In this document: one piece after another, positions 41,627 to 51,272 of the stretch | Layout: each line of letters starts with the position of its first letter | Numbering within the stretch: the stretch's first letter is position 1 | Source: an uncultured Oscillospiraceae bacterium | Lineage (GTDB): Bacteria > Bacillota > Clostridia > Oscillospirales > Oscillospiraceae | Direction: 5' to 3' | DNA length: 64,000 nt | Assembly: GCA_958426425.1 (NCBI GenBank) | Contig: CATZYY010000001.1 | Coordinates: 1-64,000 of the forward strand | Made by a program: the position numbers and the translations under genes | Notes under the pieces: generated by a model | The model's database searches: none | The model's input: only the letters and a program-made list of their open reading frames with translations | Told to the model about the DNA's origin: nothing

Positions 41627-41686
41627 GCCCTTCCGCCCTGGGCGGAGAGAACATGCATTGAGAAAACGGGAGAGGAGAGAGGCGGC

Positions 41687-42103
41687 ATGGCCATATCCGG
41701 CGCTTATTTCGATGTTTTGCTGGTGGGAGTGGGGGCCTTGCTGGCCGGCGGCTTCACCTCCGTGTCCGGCCTGGGCATGGAGGCCGATTACGAGGTCTAC
41801 ACAGAGGGGGGGAGCAACTATCCCCGCTTCTTTTTCAAAAATACCAAGCCCCAGCGCCTGGTGCTGGAGCAGGGCGTTATCACCACCATCGACAGCGTGT
41901 CGCTGCTGATGGGGATGGTGAACCAGGGAATGTCCATTCCCCTGGCCGGCGGCATCGTCTTGATGGACAGCTTCGGCGTGCCCCAGCGGGAGTGGACGGT
42001 GGTGGGGGCCCATCTGGTGAAATATGAGGGTCCCCGGCTGGACAGCAACCAGGCCAGTGTGGCCGTGAACCGGATCGAACTGATCCACAACGGGTGCTTC
42101 TGA
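41687..42103 (+). CDS. Third gp19-like tube/adaptor protein
   Basis: A 138-residue tail protein of the gp19-like group, at the place of Afp6/Pvc6. Segments FTSVSGLGMEADYEVYTEGGSNYPRFF and KPQRLVLEQGVI match that family. It probably joins tube and baseplate hub. GAGAGGCGGC lies before the ATG and the stop overlaps the next start (TGATG). Confidence 0.82.
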   Translation: MAISGAYFDVLLVGVGALLAGGFTSVSGLGMEADYEVYTEGGSNYPRFFFKNTKPQRLVLEQGVITTIDSVSLLMGMVNQGMSIPLAGGIVLMDSFGVPQREWTVVGAHLVKYEGPRLDSNQASVAVNRIELIHNGCF

Positions 42104-45100
42104 TGAATTCCATTGCCGTGACAAAACCGGATATGGGCGTGCTGTCCAGGGAGCGGCTGCAGCTCTCCCCCTTCGGCATCCTGGCCCAGACCTTTGCGGA
42201 GGATCTGCTGGCCCGGGCGGAGCAGAAGGAGGGGCTGTGGTCCTACGTGCCCCTGGAGCTGCTGGAGGAGGGGGAGCGTGTGCCTCCCTCTGAGGCAGTG
42301 TGGCCCAAGGTCACGCTCCAGGTGGATCTCCAGCTGGTGCTGGAGGCCCTGCGCCGGGAGGGAGATCGGTCGGAACAGCAGCAGGCCACGGAGCGAATTG
42401 TGGAGCGGGTGCTCCAGCTCCAGGCCAAGCGGGGTCCGGCCCCAGCTGAGAAAGCGGCTGCCCCGGAGCGGCCCGCCTCCCCAGTGGTGCAGGGGATCGT
42501 GCGGCAGGAATTTCACCAGCATTTGACGCAGAATATCCACATCACCCAGTCCCTGTCCCAGGGGGCCGACCTGGGGCAGCAGCGTCCGCCCGGCGACCTG
42601 GCCCGGCAGGCGGAGGCCTTCTCCCAGCGGCTTCAGACGCTGCGGGAGGAGGGAATGGCCTTCCCCCGGGAGAGTACGGCGGAGCAGGGCCGGGTGCGTA
42701 TTTCCAAATTGCCGGAGGGCACATCCCCGTTGTCCCCGCCCCATGCTCCCCAGGAGGCGGCTCTGCCGCCCCAGGAAGCCATGGAGCTTTTGGAGGACCG
42801 GGGAGAGGAATCCGCCCGGACGACAGAGCGTGCCCAGGCGGCTTTGGCGCGGTCAGGGGAGCGGCTCCAGTCGCTGCTGGAGCAGGTTCTGACCCATAAG
42901 GAAAAAGAGGCTTCTCCCGGAAAACACTCCGCCCCACCCCTGGAACGCGGACCGGAGAAGAATGTCCGGCCGACAGTCTCCGGGAAACCCTATAGGGAAC
43001 CGACCGCCGGGGAACATCAACCGGGCGGCACGGAAAAGCCCGCAGGAGAGGGACGTCCCGCCGGGAGGACCCGGTCTGAGGGAAAGCCATCCGTGTTAGA
43101 TAAGGCGGCAGCCGGCATTTCCCCGCCGCTGTCTACCACGGCCCGGGACATTCGCATGAGACCGGAGGGCGTTTTGCACGAGCGCCCCGAACAGAGTTCG
43201 GAGAATCCCGGTACCACCGCAGCGGCACAGCCCCCTGTAGAGCTGTCCCACCGGACGCCGGCGGAGGGGGAATCCCCTCCGTATGAGGGAGATGTCCCGA
43301 GGGGCCGGGGAACAGAGCGGGGCCATCCGTCTGCTGCTCCGGCGGAGCCGGCGGGGCAGAGCGGAGAAAAGCCCTCAAGCCGGGAGAACAGGACCGGAGA
43401 ACAACAGAAAGGCAGACAGGACAGCCGCCGGCAGGACGCTGTTCAGCGGACCGCCTCCGGAGCAGAGCAGAAAAAGCATACGGCGCCCGAGCGAAACGAT
43501 CAAGAGGCCCGCGCGGAGAAGGTCACCGGGGAAGACACCCAACCCCACGCCCCCGACCATACGGAAAAAGCCGCAGAAGCAGCAGTGCCCGGCACCCGGA
43601 CCCTGTCTCCCACGGTGCGGGACATCCGGACAGGAGGAAACCCACCGAAAGAGCAGGACGGCGCGAAGCAGCCGCTCCTCCCTGGGGCGGAGCAGATGGT
43701 CCGGCCCCCGGTGGAGCTGTCCCACCGGATGGCGGCGGAGGGAGAAGAAACCGCTCCTTGGGCGGAAACGGCCCTCCAGAGCCGGAGAAAAGAGAAACCT
43801 GAACAGAATCGTCCTGCCTCCGTGTCCGTAAAGCGGAAGGAGCGCGGTGAGAGAGACCGCGGCGGCGAGGATGAGCGCCGGCAGCGCGCCGCGGCCGGAG
43901 AGACCGGAACCGGACAGCGCCATCTGAGTGGTACCGCTGCCCAAAGCCCCTACATCGGAGCAGACCTGCCGGGACGCGCAGGAGACCTCCAGTTTGCGGG
44001 AAAGATCCCAGGACCAGCGGAGCCCGGTGCCCGGACATTGCCCCCCACGGCGAGGGATATCCGGCTGGGACCGGGAAACCATCTGGGAGACCAGAGCGAG
44101 ATCCAGGGCAGCCTGGAGCAGCTGCTTTCCTCTCAGACAGAGCCGATGGTCCAGCCCCCGTTGGAGCTGGCCCATCGGCTGACGGAGGCAGGCGGAGATT
44201 CCCCCTTCAAAGGAGATGCCGACGGGAGCCGGGCAAAAAAACCGGGGCAGGTGTTTGCCGCCCCGGGGGCGGAAAATCGGCAAAGCGGCGAAAGCAGCCC
44301 CGGTGGAAAGACCGAAAGCGGGCAGCGGGCCCGGACAGGGCCGGGCCCTGAAGATAGACGGTATGGCGCCCAGGGAGAGACCATCCGGAGGCCGGTCCTG
44401 GGCAAAGCCCGGGCTGGGACCTCTGTGAAAGCGGGCCCAAAAGCCCCCGTGAGAAGTACCCGGCCAACGGCGAAGGCCATGGCGGCAGCCGCAGCAAACG
44501 TCGGGACGCTGCCTGTCGCAGTCAGAGACATTCGGGTGGGGGGCGAAAATCCCCCGGGAGAGCGAAACGGCGCGGAAGGCCCGCAGCTTTCCCGTCAGGC
44601 GGAGATCTTCCCCCAGATACCGCTGGAGCTGTCCCGCCGGGCGGAACTGGCAGGCGGAGCTGGGGCAGAGTCCCAGCCCCCTGCGGATTTGCTTTTGAAC
44701 CGGCCCGGCAGCGCCGGAGAGATCGGCTTTTCAGGGGGACAGATGGCGCAGGCGCCCATGGCCGGAGAAAGTACCCGGCCGGCAGGGGCGGCACCGTTCC
44801 AGCCGGAGCCGCTGACCTACGGCCCCGGGCAGCCGGCGGATGCCCGGCAGAGTCAGGGGGCCGCGCCCCGTCAGAGCGGGGGAGCGGTTGACCTTCAAAA
44901 TCTGCCGGACTGGGCCAAGCGCTTTTTGCGGGAAGGGGCCCCCACCGGACCCAGCGGCCGGACCATGGGCGTGGCCAGAGACATTGCCTCCCTGCCCCCG
45001 TCGGAGACAGGGGACAGCGTCCATTGGACCGCGCCCAGCTACCAGCCGCCGGAGGCACCCATGGCTTACCGGGAGCGGGAGCAGGCACCCCAGCGCCGGG

Positions 45101-45210
45101 AATCCGGTGAAATCCGCATCAGCGACGCCGAGATCCAGCGTACGGCGGATCAGGTCTATCGCCTGATTGAAGAACGCCTCCGGCGGGAACGCCGCCGGCT
45201 GGGATTTTAA
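42103..45210 (+). CDS. Large low-complexity CIS protein with five RDIR repeats
   Basis: A 1035-residue hydrophilic protein without membrane segments. The first ~110 residues look folded (LSPFGILAQTFAEDLLARA, VTLQVDLQLVLEALRREG). The long middle is rich in Pro, Glu, Gly, Arg and Gln. Within it a motif [AV]RDIR recurs at residues about 347, 505, 650 and 807, with ARDIAS at 958. Each of the first four is followed about 30-35 residues later by PPxELSHR-like sequence (377, 535, 685, 839). The C-terminus (EIQRTADQVYRLIEERLRRERRRLG) is a charged helix. It lies between tube and hub genes. No known function; a scaffold with periodic binding sites is an inference. Confidence 0.7.
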   Translation: MNSIAVTKPDMGVLSRERLQLSPFGILAQTFAEDLLARAEQKEGLWSYVPLELLEEGERVPPSEAVWPKVTLQVDLQLVLEALRREGDRSEQQQATERIVERVLQLQAKRGPAPAEKAAAPERPASPVVQGIVRQEFHQHLTQNIHITQSLSQGADLGQQRPPGDLARQAEAFSQRLQTLREEGMAFPRESTAEQGRVRISKLPEGTSPLSPPHAPQEAALPPQEAMELLEDRGEESARTTERAQAALARSGERLQSLLEQVLTHKEKEASPGKHSAPPLERGPEKNVRPTVSGKPYREPTAGEHQPGGTEKPAGEGRPAGRTRSEGKPSVLDKAAAGISPPLSTTARDIRMRPEGVLHERPEQSSENPGTTAAAQPPVELSHRTPAEGESPPYEGDVPRGRGTERGHPSAAPAEPAGQSGEKPSSRENRTGEQQKGRQDSRRQDAVQRTASGAEQKKHTAPERNDQEARAEKVTGEDTQPHAPDHTEKAAEAAVPGTRTLSPTVRDIRTGGNPPKEQDGAKQPLLPGAEQMVRPPVELSHRMAAEGEETAPWAETALQSRRKEKPEQNRPASVSVKRKERGERDRGGEDERRQRAAAGETGTGQRHLSGTAAQSPYIGADLPGRAGDLQFAGKIPGPAEPGARTLPPTARDIRLGPGNHLGDQSEIQGSLEQLLSSQTEPMVQPPLELAHRLTEAGGDSPFKGDADGSRAKKPGQVFAAPGAENRQSGESSPGGKTESGQRARTGPGPEDRRYGAQGETIRRPVLGKARAGTSVKAGPKAPVRSTRPTAKAMAAAAANVGTLPVAVRDIRVGGENPPGERNGAEGPQLSRQAEIFPQIPLELSRRAELAGGAGAESQPPADLLLNRPGSAGEIGFSGGQMAQAPMAGESTRPAGAAPFQPEPLTYGPGQPADARQSQGAAPRQSGGAVDLQNLPDWAKRFLREGAPTGPSGRTMGVARDIASLPPSETGDSVHWTAPSYQPPEAPMAYREREQAPQRRESGEIRISDAEIQRTADQVYRLIEERLRRERRRLGF

Positions 45211-45234
45211 GATCAGAGGAAAGGAGACGGGGCC

Positions 45235-45966
45235 ATGTATTTGGGTATTCCCAACCCCAATATCCTGATACCGTTGGAGAAAATGACCATCCAACCGCAG
45301 GGGAAATCGTCCTTTGAGGTGCTTTACAATCCGGAGAGTTACTCCCAGAGCCGGCAGGTGCAGTACGCGCAGGCCCAGGGCATCTCCACCAATACCCCGG
45401 TGTCCCAGTTTGCCGGCGGCAGTCTGGAGATCCTGAGCTTTCGGCTCTTTTTTGACAGCATGTCCGCCGGCAGCGAGGTGGGCGGCGGGCTGGTGGACCG
45501 GCTGAAGTTTGCCGGCAACAGCATGCTGCCCTCTCTGGCCAAGATGGTGGATGTGCGCAAATATACCAAAAAGGTATACAGCCTCATGGAGATCGACCCT
45601 GATAAGCACGTGCCGCCCCTTTTAAAGCTGAAGTGGTCCTCCCTCCAGTTTACGGGCCATCTGATCAGCTGCAAGCAGACCTTCGTCCGCTTCGGCGAGC
45701 AGGGAATTCCTCTGCGGGCGTGGCTGGACTGCGTGTTTCAGGAGTTCATCGCGCCCCAGAAGGCCACGCTGCCGCGGCCCCTGGAATCGCCGGACACCAC
45801 CAAATACCGCACCGTTCACCAGGGGGATGCCCTCTGGTCCCTGGCGGCCAAGGAATACGGACAGCCGGAGCAGTGGCGCTTCATCGCCGATGCCAACAGC
45901 CTGGCCAATCCCAGACTGCTTCGGTCCGGGGACCGGCTGGTACTGCCGGCCATCAAGCGGAAATAA
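45235..45966 (+). CDS. LysM-containing tube/hub adaptor (Afp7/Pvc7-like)
   Basis: A 243-residue CIS tube-initiator protein. The N-terminal ~180 residues carry the family pattern (FEVLYNPESYSQSRQVQYAQ, GGSLEILSFRLFFDS, KLKWSSLQFTGHL). A C-terminal LysM-type domain (about 193-240, YRTVHQGDALWSLAAKEYG to LPAIKRK) follows, as in gp53 and Pvc7. It connects the inner tube to the spike hub in the baseplate. AAAGGAGACGG precedes the ATG. It sits directly upstream of the hub gene, as in Afp. Confidence 0.92.
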   Translation: MYLGIPNPNILIPLEKMTIQPQGKSSFEVLYNPESYSQSRQVQYAQAQGISTNTPVSQFAGGSLEILSFRLFFDSMSAGSEVGGGLVDRLKFAGNSMLPSLAKMVDVRKYTKKVYSLMEIDPDKHVPPLLKLKWSSLQFTGHLISCKQTFVRFGEQGIPLRAWLDCVFQEFIAPQKATLPRPLESPDTTKYRTVHQGDALWSLAAKEYGQPEQWRFIADANSLANPRLLRSGDRLVLPAIKRK

Positions 45967-45996
45967 CCGGAGAATGCCCAAAGGAGGTGGGGAAGC

Positions 45997-47091
45997 GTGG
46001 ATAAGGGCTCTTACACATTTCAGGCGCTGAGCACCAAATACGAGGACTTTCGCGGCCCCGCCTTCACCATCAAGATCGACGGTACAGCCCTCAACAGTGC
46101 CGAAATGCCCATCGCCTCCCTGGAGGTGGATCTGGACGCCCAGGGGTCGGCAGGCGGCTGCCACTTCTCTGTGGAGAGCCTGTACGATTTCGCCCAGTCC
46201 AAGTGGATCAACAACCTGGCCAAGACCATTCAGGTGGGAGCCAAGCTGGAGATCCTGGGGGGCTATGTGAAACAGGAGACCATTTTCTACGGGTATGTGG
46301 ACGAGTTCTCCATGGAATACAGCGGGTCGGCCCCGCCCCGCCTGGAGGTGACAGGCATCGACGGCTTCGGCTTTCTCATGAGCTGTCAGGAGCCCATTTA
46401 CGGCGGCAAGAAAAAGCCCCAGCAGGTGGTGGAGGACATCTTGGCCAAGGCGGTCTCCGCCGGCTATGCCAAAAGAAAGACCGTGGGGAGTCTCGCCGGC
46501 TTTGAAGTGCCGGTCATCAAGGAAAAGGTGGATGATTTCAAGTATCTGCGCCTGCTGGCACAGCGGTACTGCATGAGCCTGTTCTCTGTGGCGGGAGAGC
46601 TGATCTTTGATAATGTGGTCAGCAACAGCAGCCCCTTAATCAGCTTTACCGTGGGAATGGGCCTGCTGAGCTTTGAGCGGCGGCTGTCCCTTCAGGGACA
46701 GGTGGGCGAGGTGGAAATCTGGGGCCGGGACGAGAACCAGAAATTCATCAAGGGCTCCGCCAAAAAGGTCAGCGTGGGCGGTTCCGGCAAGACCGCCGTG
46801 GAGATCGCCTCCAAATTCCAGAAAACGGCGCTGCGGGAGTACAACGAGTACGTCCGTACGGAGAAGGAGTGCGTGAATCTGGCCCAGGCCCGGCTGGACA
46901 GCCTGGCTCTGAACTTTGTGTCCGGCAGAGGCACCTGCGTGGGCATTCCGGAGCTGATCCCCGGGCGGTATATTTCCATCAAGGGTCTGGACAGCGATAC
47001 GGAGGGCAGTTACTTCCTCTGCAAGGTCTGCCACCGCTTTACAAAGCAGGGCTACTACACCGAGTTTGAAGTAAAGGGGGCCAAGGCCTGA
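45997..47091 (+). CDS. Baseplate hub protein (gp27/late control D-like)
   Basis: A 364-residue hub protein of the gpD/gp27 type (FYGYVDEFSMEYSGSAPPRLEVTGIDGFGFLM; LRLLAQRYCMSLF; IPGRYISIKGL-like ending). It corresponds to the N-terminal half of VgrG/Pvc8. The start is GTG 45997 with AAAGGAGGTGG upstream. Its stop overlaps the spike gene start (TGATG), so hub and spike are made in a coupled manner as separate proteins. Confidence 0.92.
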   Translation: MDKGSYTFQALSTKYEDFRGPAFTIKIDGTALNSAEMPIASLEVDLDAQGSAGGCHFSVESLYDFAQSKWINNLAKTIQVGAKLEILGGYVKQETIFYGYVDEFSMEYSGSAPPRLEVTGIDGFGFLMSCQEPIYGGKKKPQQVVEDILAKAVSAGYAKRKTVGSLAGFEVPVIKEKVDDFKYLRLLAQRYCMSLFSVAGELIFDNVVSNSSPLISFTVGMGLLSFERRLSLQGQVGEVEIWGRDENQKFIKGSAKKVSVGGSGKTAVEIASKFQKTALREYNEYVRTEKECVNLAQARLDSLALNFVSGRGTCVGIPELIPGRYISIKGLDSDTEGSYFLCKVCHRFTKQGYYTEFEVKGAKA

Positions 47092-47879
47092 TGTATAACA
47101 TTGCCGAGCAGATGCTGGACGCCATGAACGGCATGGGTTACAGCATTGAAAGCAAGATGCAGCGGCCGGGTCTTGCCCTGGCCGTGGTCACCAATGTCAA
47201 CGACGATCAGAAGCTCAATCGGGTCAAGTGCCTCCCCATTGAAAATGAACAGCTGGAGGAGACGGACTGGTGCTACGTGATGGCGCCGCTGGGCGGCAAG
47301 GGGTGCGGACAGTTCTTCTTTCCCAACGTAAACGACCTGGTGGTACTGGCCTATCTGGGGGGAGACCCTCACCGGCCGCTGGTTCTGGGGGCCATCTGGA
47401 ATACGGTGGTCACGCCGCCATACACCGTCCAGAATGGAAAGGTCTACAACTTCTCCATCAAGACGCCGGGCGGCAGCGAGCTGCTGTTTTACGACGAGCC
47501 GAAAAAACAGAAGGTGACGCTCACCCTGCCCTCCGGCACCAAGCTGACCATTGACGACGAGAACCAGGCGGTGGCCCTCCAGGACAAGGGGGGCGAAAAC
47601 GCCTTGAATATGGACCTGAAGGGCGGCAACATCACCCTGAAGGCCAAGACCAAGCTGGAGCTGTCGGCGGGCAGCACCACCGTAACGCTGGAGTCCGGTG
47701 GGAATTTAAGCGTCAAAGCCAATAAGGAAATTGCGGTGGAAACCGCCACGCTGACGGAAAAGGGCAGCGCCAAGGTGGCCGTCCAGGGCGGCGCCGTGGA
47801 GGTCAAGGCCAACGCCACGCTGGACCTGCAGGCCACCGGCATCACCACCCTGAAGGGCACCATGGTAAACATCAACTAG
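47091..47879 (+). CDS. Spike protein (gp5/gpV-like, OB fold plus beta-helix)
   Basis: A 262-residue spike protein. Residues about 25-115 form the gp5-type OB domain (GLALAVVTNVNDDQKLNRVKC; ETDWCYVMAPLGGKGCGQFF; GGDPHRPLVLGAIWN). Residues about 130-262 are a beta-helix of short repeats (KLTIDDENQAVALQ, ITLKAKTKLELS, VEVKANATLDLQ). It lacks a gp27 domain, which is encoded just upstream. It forms the trimeric spike carrying the PAAR tip. Confidence 0.93.
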   Translation: MYNIAEQMLDAMNGMGYSIESKMQRPGLALAVVTNVNDDQKLNRVKCLPIENEQLEETDWCYVMAPLGGKGCGQFFFPNVNDLVVLAYLGGDPHRPLVLGAIWNTVVTPPYTVQNGKVYNFSIKTPGGSELLFYDEPKKQKVTLTLPSGTKLTIDDENQAVALQDKGGENALNMDLKGGNITLKAKTKLELSAGSTTVTLESGGNLSVKANKEIAVETATLTEKGSAKVAVQGGAVEVKANATLDLQATGITTLKGTMVNIN

Positions 47880-47910
47880 CGAGAATACCACAGGAAAGGA
47901 GCGGGAGCGG

Positions 47911-48330
47911 ATGAACGGAAAGGAATTCCTGGGCCGGGGACTGAAGTTCCCGCTTCAGGTGGACCCCAGAACCGGAAAAATCGCCATGGTGGACCAGGAG
48001 GAGGATATCCGGGAGGCCATCGGCATCATCCTGCGCACCGGCAGGGGAGAGCGGATCATGCGGCCGGAATTCGGCGCCGATACCATGGATTACGCCTTCT
48101 CCCCGGTATCCAGCTCCATGACCAACTCCGTATCTCATGAGCTGCGGCTGATCCTGCTGGAGCAGGAGCCCCGCATCCAGGATGTGGAGGTGGTGTGCGA
48201 CCAGCTGGACCAAAACAGCGGCACGGTGGTCATCCACGTGAGCTATACGGTGCGCAGCACCAATAACCGCTACAACCATGTCTATCCCTTCTATCAGACG
48301 GAGGGCTCGGAAGGAGGGGGCGCTGTATGA
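47911..48330 (+). CDS. Baseplate wedge protein gp25-like (Afp9/Pvc9)
   Basis: A 139-residue GPW/gp25 family protein of the baseplate wedge, which links sheath and baseplate. The family pattern IREAIGIILRTGRGERIMRPEFGA is present and length is normal. AAAGGAGCGGGAG precedes the ATG. Its stop overlaps the next start as ATGA. Confidence 0.93.
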   Translation: MNGKEFLGRGLKFPLQVDPRTGKIAMVDQEEDIREAIGIILRTGRGERIMRPEFGADTMDYAFSPVSSSMTNSVSHELRLILLEQEPRIQDVEVVCDQLDQNSGTVVIHVSYTVRSTNNRYNHVYPFYQTEGSEGGGAV

Positions 48331-51242
48331 CAAAGCCGGTGCTGGACTCCAGAGACCGGGAGGCCATCATGGCGCAGCTGGCGGCCCGGGCCCGGGCCTA
48401 TACGCCTCAGTGGCGGTATGAGCGGGCGGAGGACGATCCCGGCGCCGCCCTGGCGGAGCTTTTCGGAGAGATGCATTACCAGACGGTGGACCGCTTCAAT
48501 TCCGTCCCGGAAAAGCTCCACACGGAATTTTTGAATCTCACCGGCTTCCGGATGCCGGACCCGGTGAGCGCCTCCGGCCTGATACAGTTCACCGCCCACG
48601 ATACGGTGGAGGAACCTGTGCCGGTGCCCCAGGGCACCCAGCTGTTCACAGAGGATGAGGAAGGGGAGCATGTGGTCTATGCGACCCGGCGGCGCATTGA
48701 GGCCACCCCTGCCCGGCTGCAGGCGCTCTACTATGTGGATGCCCGGGCCGAAATCATCCAGCGGCTGGACCCGGGAAAACCCCAGCCCTTTTTCTGCCCC
48801 GTGGAGGGGGAGAACCTGCAGCGCCACTGCTTCACTCTGGGGCAGGACGACGTATTGTCTCTGGCCGGCCCCTTTGAGGTGGAGGTGGAGCTGCGGCAGG
48901 AGGGAGGCTTTACCGCGGCGGAGACTATCGCCCGACTGGCAGACCCCAGCCTGGTTCAATGGACATTTCCCACCAGAGACGGCAGGGAGCCCTTCACCGC
49001 CGTCCGGGCGAAGGGAAACGCCCTGCTGCTGACCTACCAGGGGCAGGAGGCCTTCGCGGCTGATGAGGAGGGGCATTACAGCATCACCTGCACCGGGACC
49101 CTGGGCAGCGACCGGCTGGTGCTGGACGGCGCCTCTCTGCGCAGCCGCCCTCTGGACTGGGTGGAGCTGGACGGGGCGGCCAACGGAGACATCCCCCTGG
49201 ACCTCTCCGAGGGCGGCTATTGCTTCGGCCGCCGACCCGGAGCTTACAGCCTCTGCTATTTCCGCTCCGATCAGGTCTTCCGCAAGCGGGGAGGCCGGGC
49301 CCATCTCCGGCTGGAGATTGTGCCGGTTATTACTGATCTGAATGGAGAGGAGCCTCACTATCAGTTTAATCAGCGCATCATCGACAAGCGGGACGCCGTG
49401 GCGGTGGTGCCGGACGACGTATACGTGGCCCAGGTGGCCTGGGAGTACTTCAACGGCCTGGGTTGGAGGCCCCTGGCGGTCTCCGGCAATCGAAATCCCT
49501 TCTCCTGCAAACAGGCGGGGCCTCTGGAGCTGACCTTCGACATACCGGCGGACCTGACGGAGGCCGAGGTCAACGCCCAGGTGGGCTATTACATCCGGGC
49601 CCGGGTGATCCACGTGGAAAACGAGTTCTCCATGAACCAGCGGTGGGTGGTGCCTTTGATGAAGGGCGCAAGTTGTACGTGGGCCTATGACCGGGGGCTG
49701 CCGGCCCAGCGCCTGACGGCGGAGAATAACGGCAGCGCCGTCCAACTGGACCGGGCCGACGGAATCCAGCGTCTGGCCTTTCCGGCGCTGATGGGACTGG
49801 AAGATCACCCCAAGGCCATGTACCTTTGCTTTGACCGCTCCCCCCACGCCATGCCGTTGTCCATTTACCTGGACATGGCCGGGCGGGTAAGCCTAGAGGA
49901 TAAGGTGCGCTTTGAGGCCTGGAACGGCAGCCGGTTTGAGCCGGTGCGCACGGTAGACCTGACCCGGAACCTGCTGCAAAGCGGTGTGATGCTGCTGTAC
50001 CTGCCAAAGGCCCTGCCGGCGTACACCCTGTTTGGCACAGAGGGATACTGGCTGCGGCTGTCCCGCAGCTCCTATCTGGACAATCCCGGCGGATGGCCCC
50101 GGGTCAATGCCGTGGGGCTGAATATGGTGGAAGCGCTGCAGCGGGAGGAGGCGGAGGAAATCTTCTCCGTCAGCGCCTATGAGGCGGGAAAAGTGGTCTC
50201 TCTGCTTCACATGCCTGTGCTGGAGACCCAGGTGTGGGTAGACGAGGCGGGCGCCCTAGGGGTATCCGAGGCCGAGGCTCTGGTTCGGGCCATGCCCGAC
50301 CGGGTGGAGCTGGAGCGGGAGGACCGGGTGATTACCCACTGCTGGGTTCTTTGGCGGCGGCAGGATCAGCTGGCGCTGGCGGGCCCCGAGGAGCGGTGTT
50401 ACAGCCTGGACCCCTATCAGGGGACGCTGACCTTTGGAGATGGCATCCACGGACAGGTTCCGCCCCAGGGGGAGGAGAATCTGCGGGTGCGGTATCGCTT
50501 TGGCGGCGGCAGCCGGGGAAACCGGCCCGCCGGGGCCGTGACACAGTCGGTGGGGTCCCTGCCCCGCATCAGCCACATGGAAAATCTGACCCCCATGAGC
50601 GGCGGCACCGACCGGCTCTCACCGGAAAAGGTGGACGCCGTGGGCAGCAAGGCCCTGCGCCACCGCCATCGGGCGGCCGGCGTCCGGGATTTTGAGGAGA
50701 TCGTCTATCAGGATTTTCCCCAGGCCCGGCACGTGAAGTGCTTTTCCGGCCGGGACGCCGCCGGCGCCTACGCCCCCGGCCACGTCAGCGTGGTGGTGGA
50801 GGGCTGTGATCTGGATAGCCGCAGGGTCACCGACGACCTTTGTCAGCGGATTTACGAGAGCCTGTCCCAGCAGTGCGACTGCGTGCTGGCTGCGGAGGGG
50901 CGGCTCCACGTGGTGGGCTCCACCGTCATTACGGTCAGCAGCACCGTGGCCGTGGAGATGGAGGACCTGGACCAGGCCGCCGCCACCCAGCAGGCCATTG
51001 CCCGGCGGCTGGAGGATTTGATTAACCGGCGCTGGCGGGAGCGGGACATCGGCGACCAGATCCGCATTGCCCAGGTGTGGCAGACGGTGCGGGATACGCC
51101 CAACGTGCGCCTGGTGAAGAGCATTCTGCTGGAGGGCTGGTACGACCAGGCCGGAGTGGAGCGGGTGGCGCCCCTGGAAGAGGACGGCGCCTTCCCCTAC
51201 GCCACGGTGAAAAGCGGAACCCATCTGGTGCAGGTGGAGTAA
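48327..51242 (+). CDS. Baseplate protein J/gp6-like, large (Afp11-like)
   Basis: A 971-residue baseplate assembly protein. The start (YTPQWRYERAEDDPGAALAELFGEMHYQTVDRFN) matches the Afp11/Pvc11 type, with the gp6/J-like core in the C-terminal third (RCYSLDPYQGTLTFGDGIHG, GGSRGNRPAGAV, LRHRHRAAGVRDFEEIVYQDFP). The long middle contains beta-rich, bacterial-Ig-like modules. It forms the wedge ring around the hub together with the next protein. Confidence 0.9.
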   Translation: MTKPVLDSRDREAIMAQLAARARAYTPQWRYERAEDDPGAALAELFGEMHYQTVDRFNSVPEKLHTEFLNLTGFRMPDPVSASGLIQFTAHDTVEEPVPVPQGTQLFTEDEEGEHVVYATRRRIEATPARLQALYYVDARAEIIQRLDPGKPQPFFCPVEGENLQRHCFTLGQDDVLSLAGPFEVEVELRQEGGFTAAETIARLADPSLVQWTFPTRDGREPFTAVRAKGNALLLTYQGQEAFAADEEGHYSITCTGTLGSDRLVLDGASLRSRPLDWVELDGAANGDIPLDLSEGGYCFGRRPGAYSLCYFRSDQVFRKRGGRAHLRLEIVPVITDLNGEEPHYQFNQRIIDKRDAVAVVPDDVYVAQVAWEYFNGLGWRPLAVSGNRNPFSCKQAGPLELTFDIPADLTEAEVNAQVGYYIRARVIHVENEFSMNQRWVVPLMKGASCTWAYDRGLPAQRLTAENNGSAVQLDRADGIQRLAFPALMGLEDHPKAMYLCFDRSPHAMPLSIYLDMAGRVSLEDKVRFEAWNGSRFEPVRTVDLTRNLLQSGVMLLYLPKALPAYTLFGTEGYWLRLSRSSYLDNPGGWPRVNAVGLNMVEALQREEAEEIFSVSAYEAGKVVSLLHMPVLETQVWVDEAGALGVSEAEALVRAMPDRVELEREDRVITHCWVLWRRQDQLALAGPEERCYSLDPYQGTLTFGDGIHGQVPPQGEENLRVRYRFGGGSRGNRPAGAVTQSVGSLPRISHMENLTPMSGGTDRLSPEKVDAVGSKALRHRHRAAGVRDFEEIVYQDFPQARHVKCFSGRDAAGAYAPGHVSVVVEGCDLDSRRVTDDLCQRIYESLSQQCDCVLAAEGRLHVVGSTVITVSSTVAVEMEDLDQAAATQQAIARRLEDLINRRWRERDIGDQIRIAQVWQTVRDTPNVRLVKSILLEGWYDQAGVERVAPLEEDGAFPYATVKSGTHLVQVE

Positions 51243-51272
51243 GAAAGCGGAGAACAAGGGAGGGATGGCCCC

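Noticed and set aside
42103..45210. Tape measure protein
   Set aside because: It lacks hydrophobic segments and long regular coiled coils and does not lie near an Afp14-like position; the repeats are disordered-looking. The real tape measure is more likely beyond the window.
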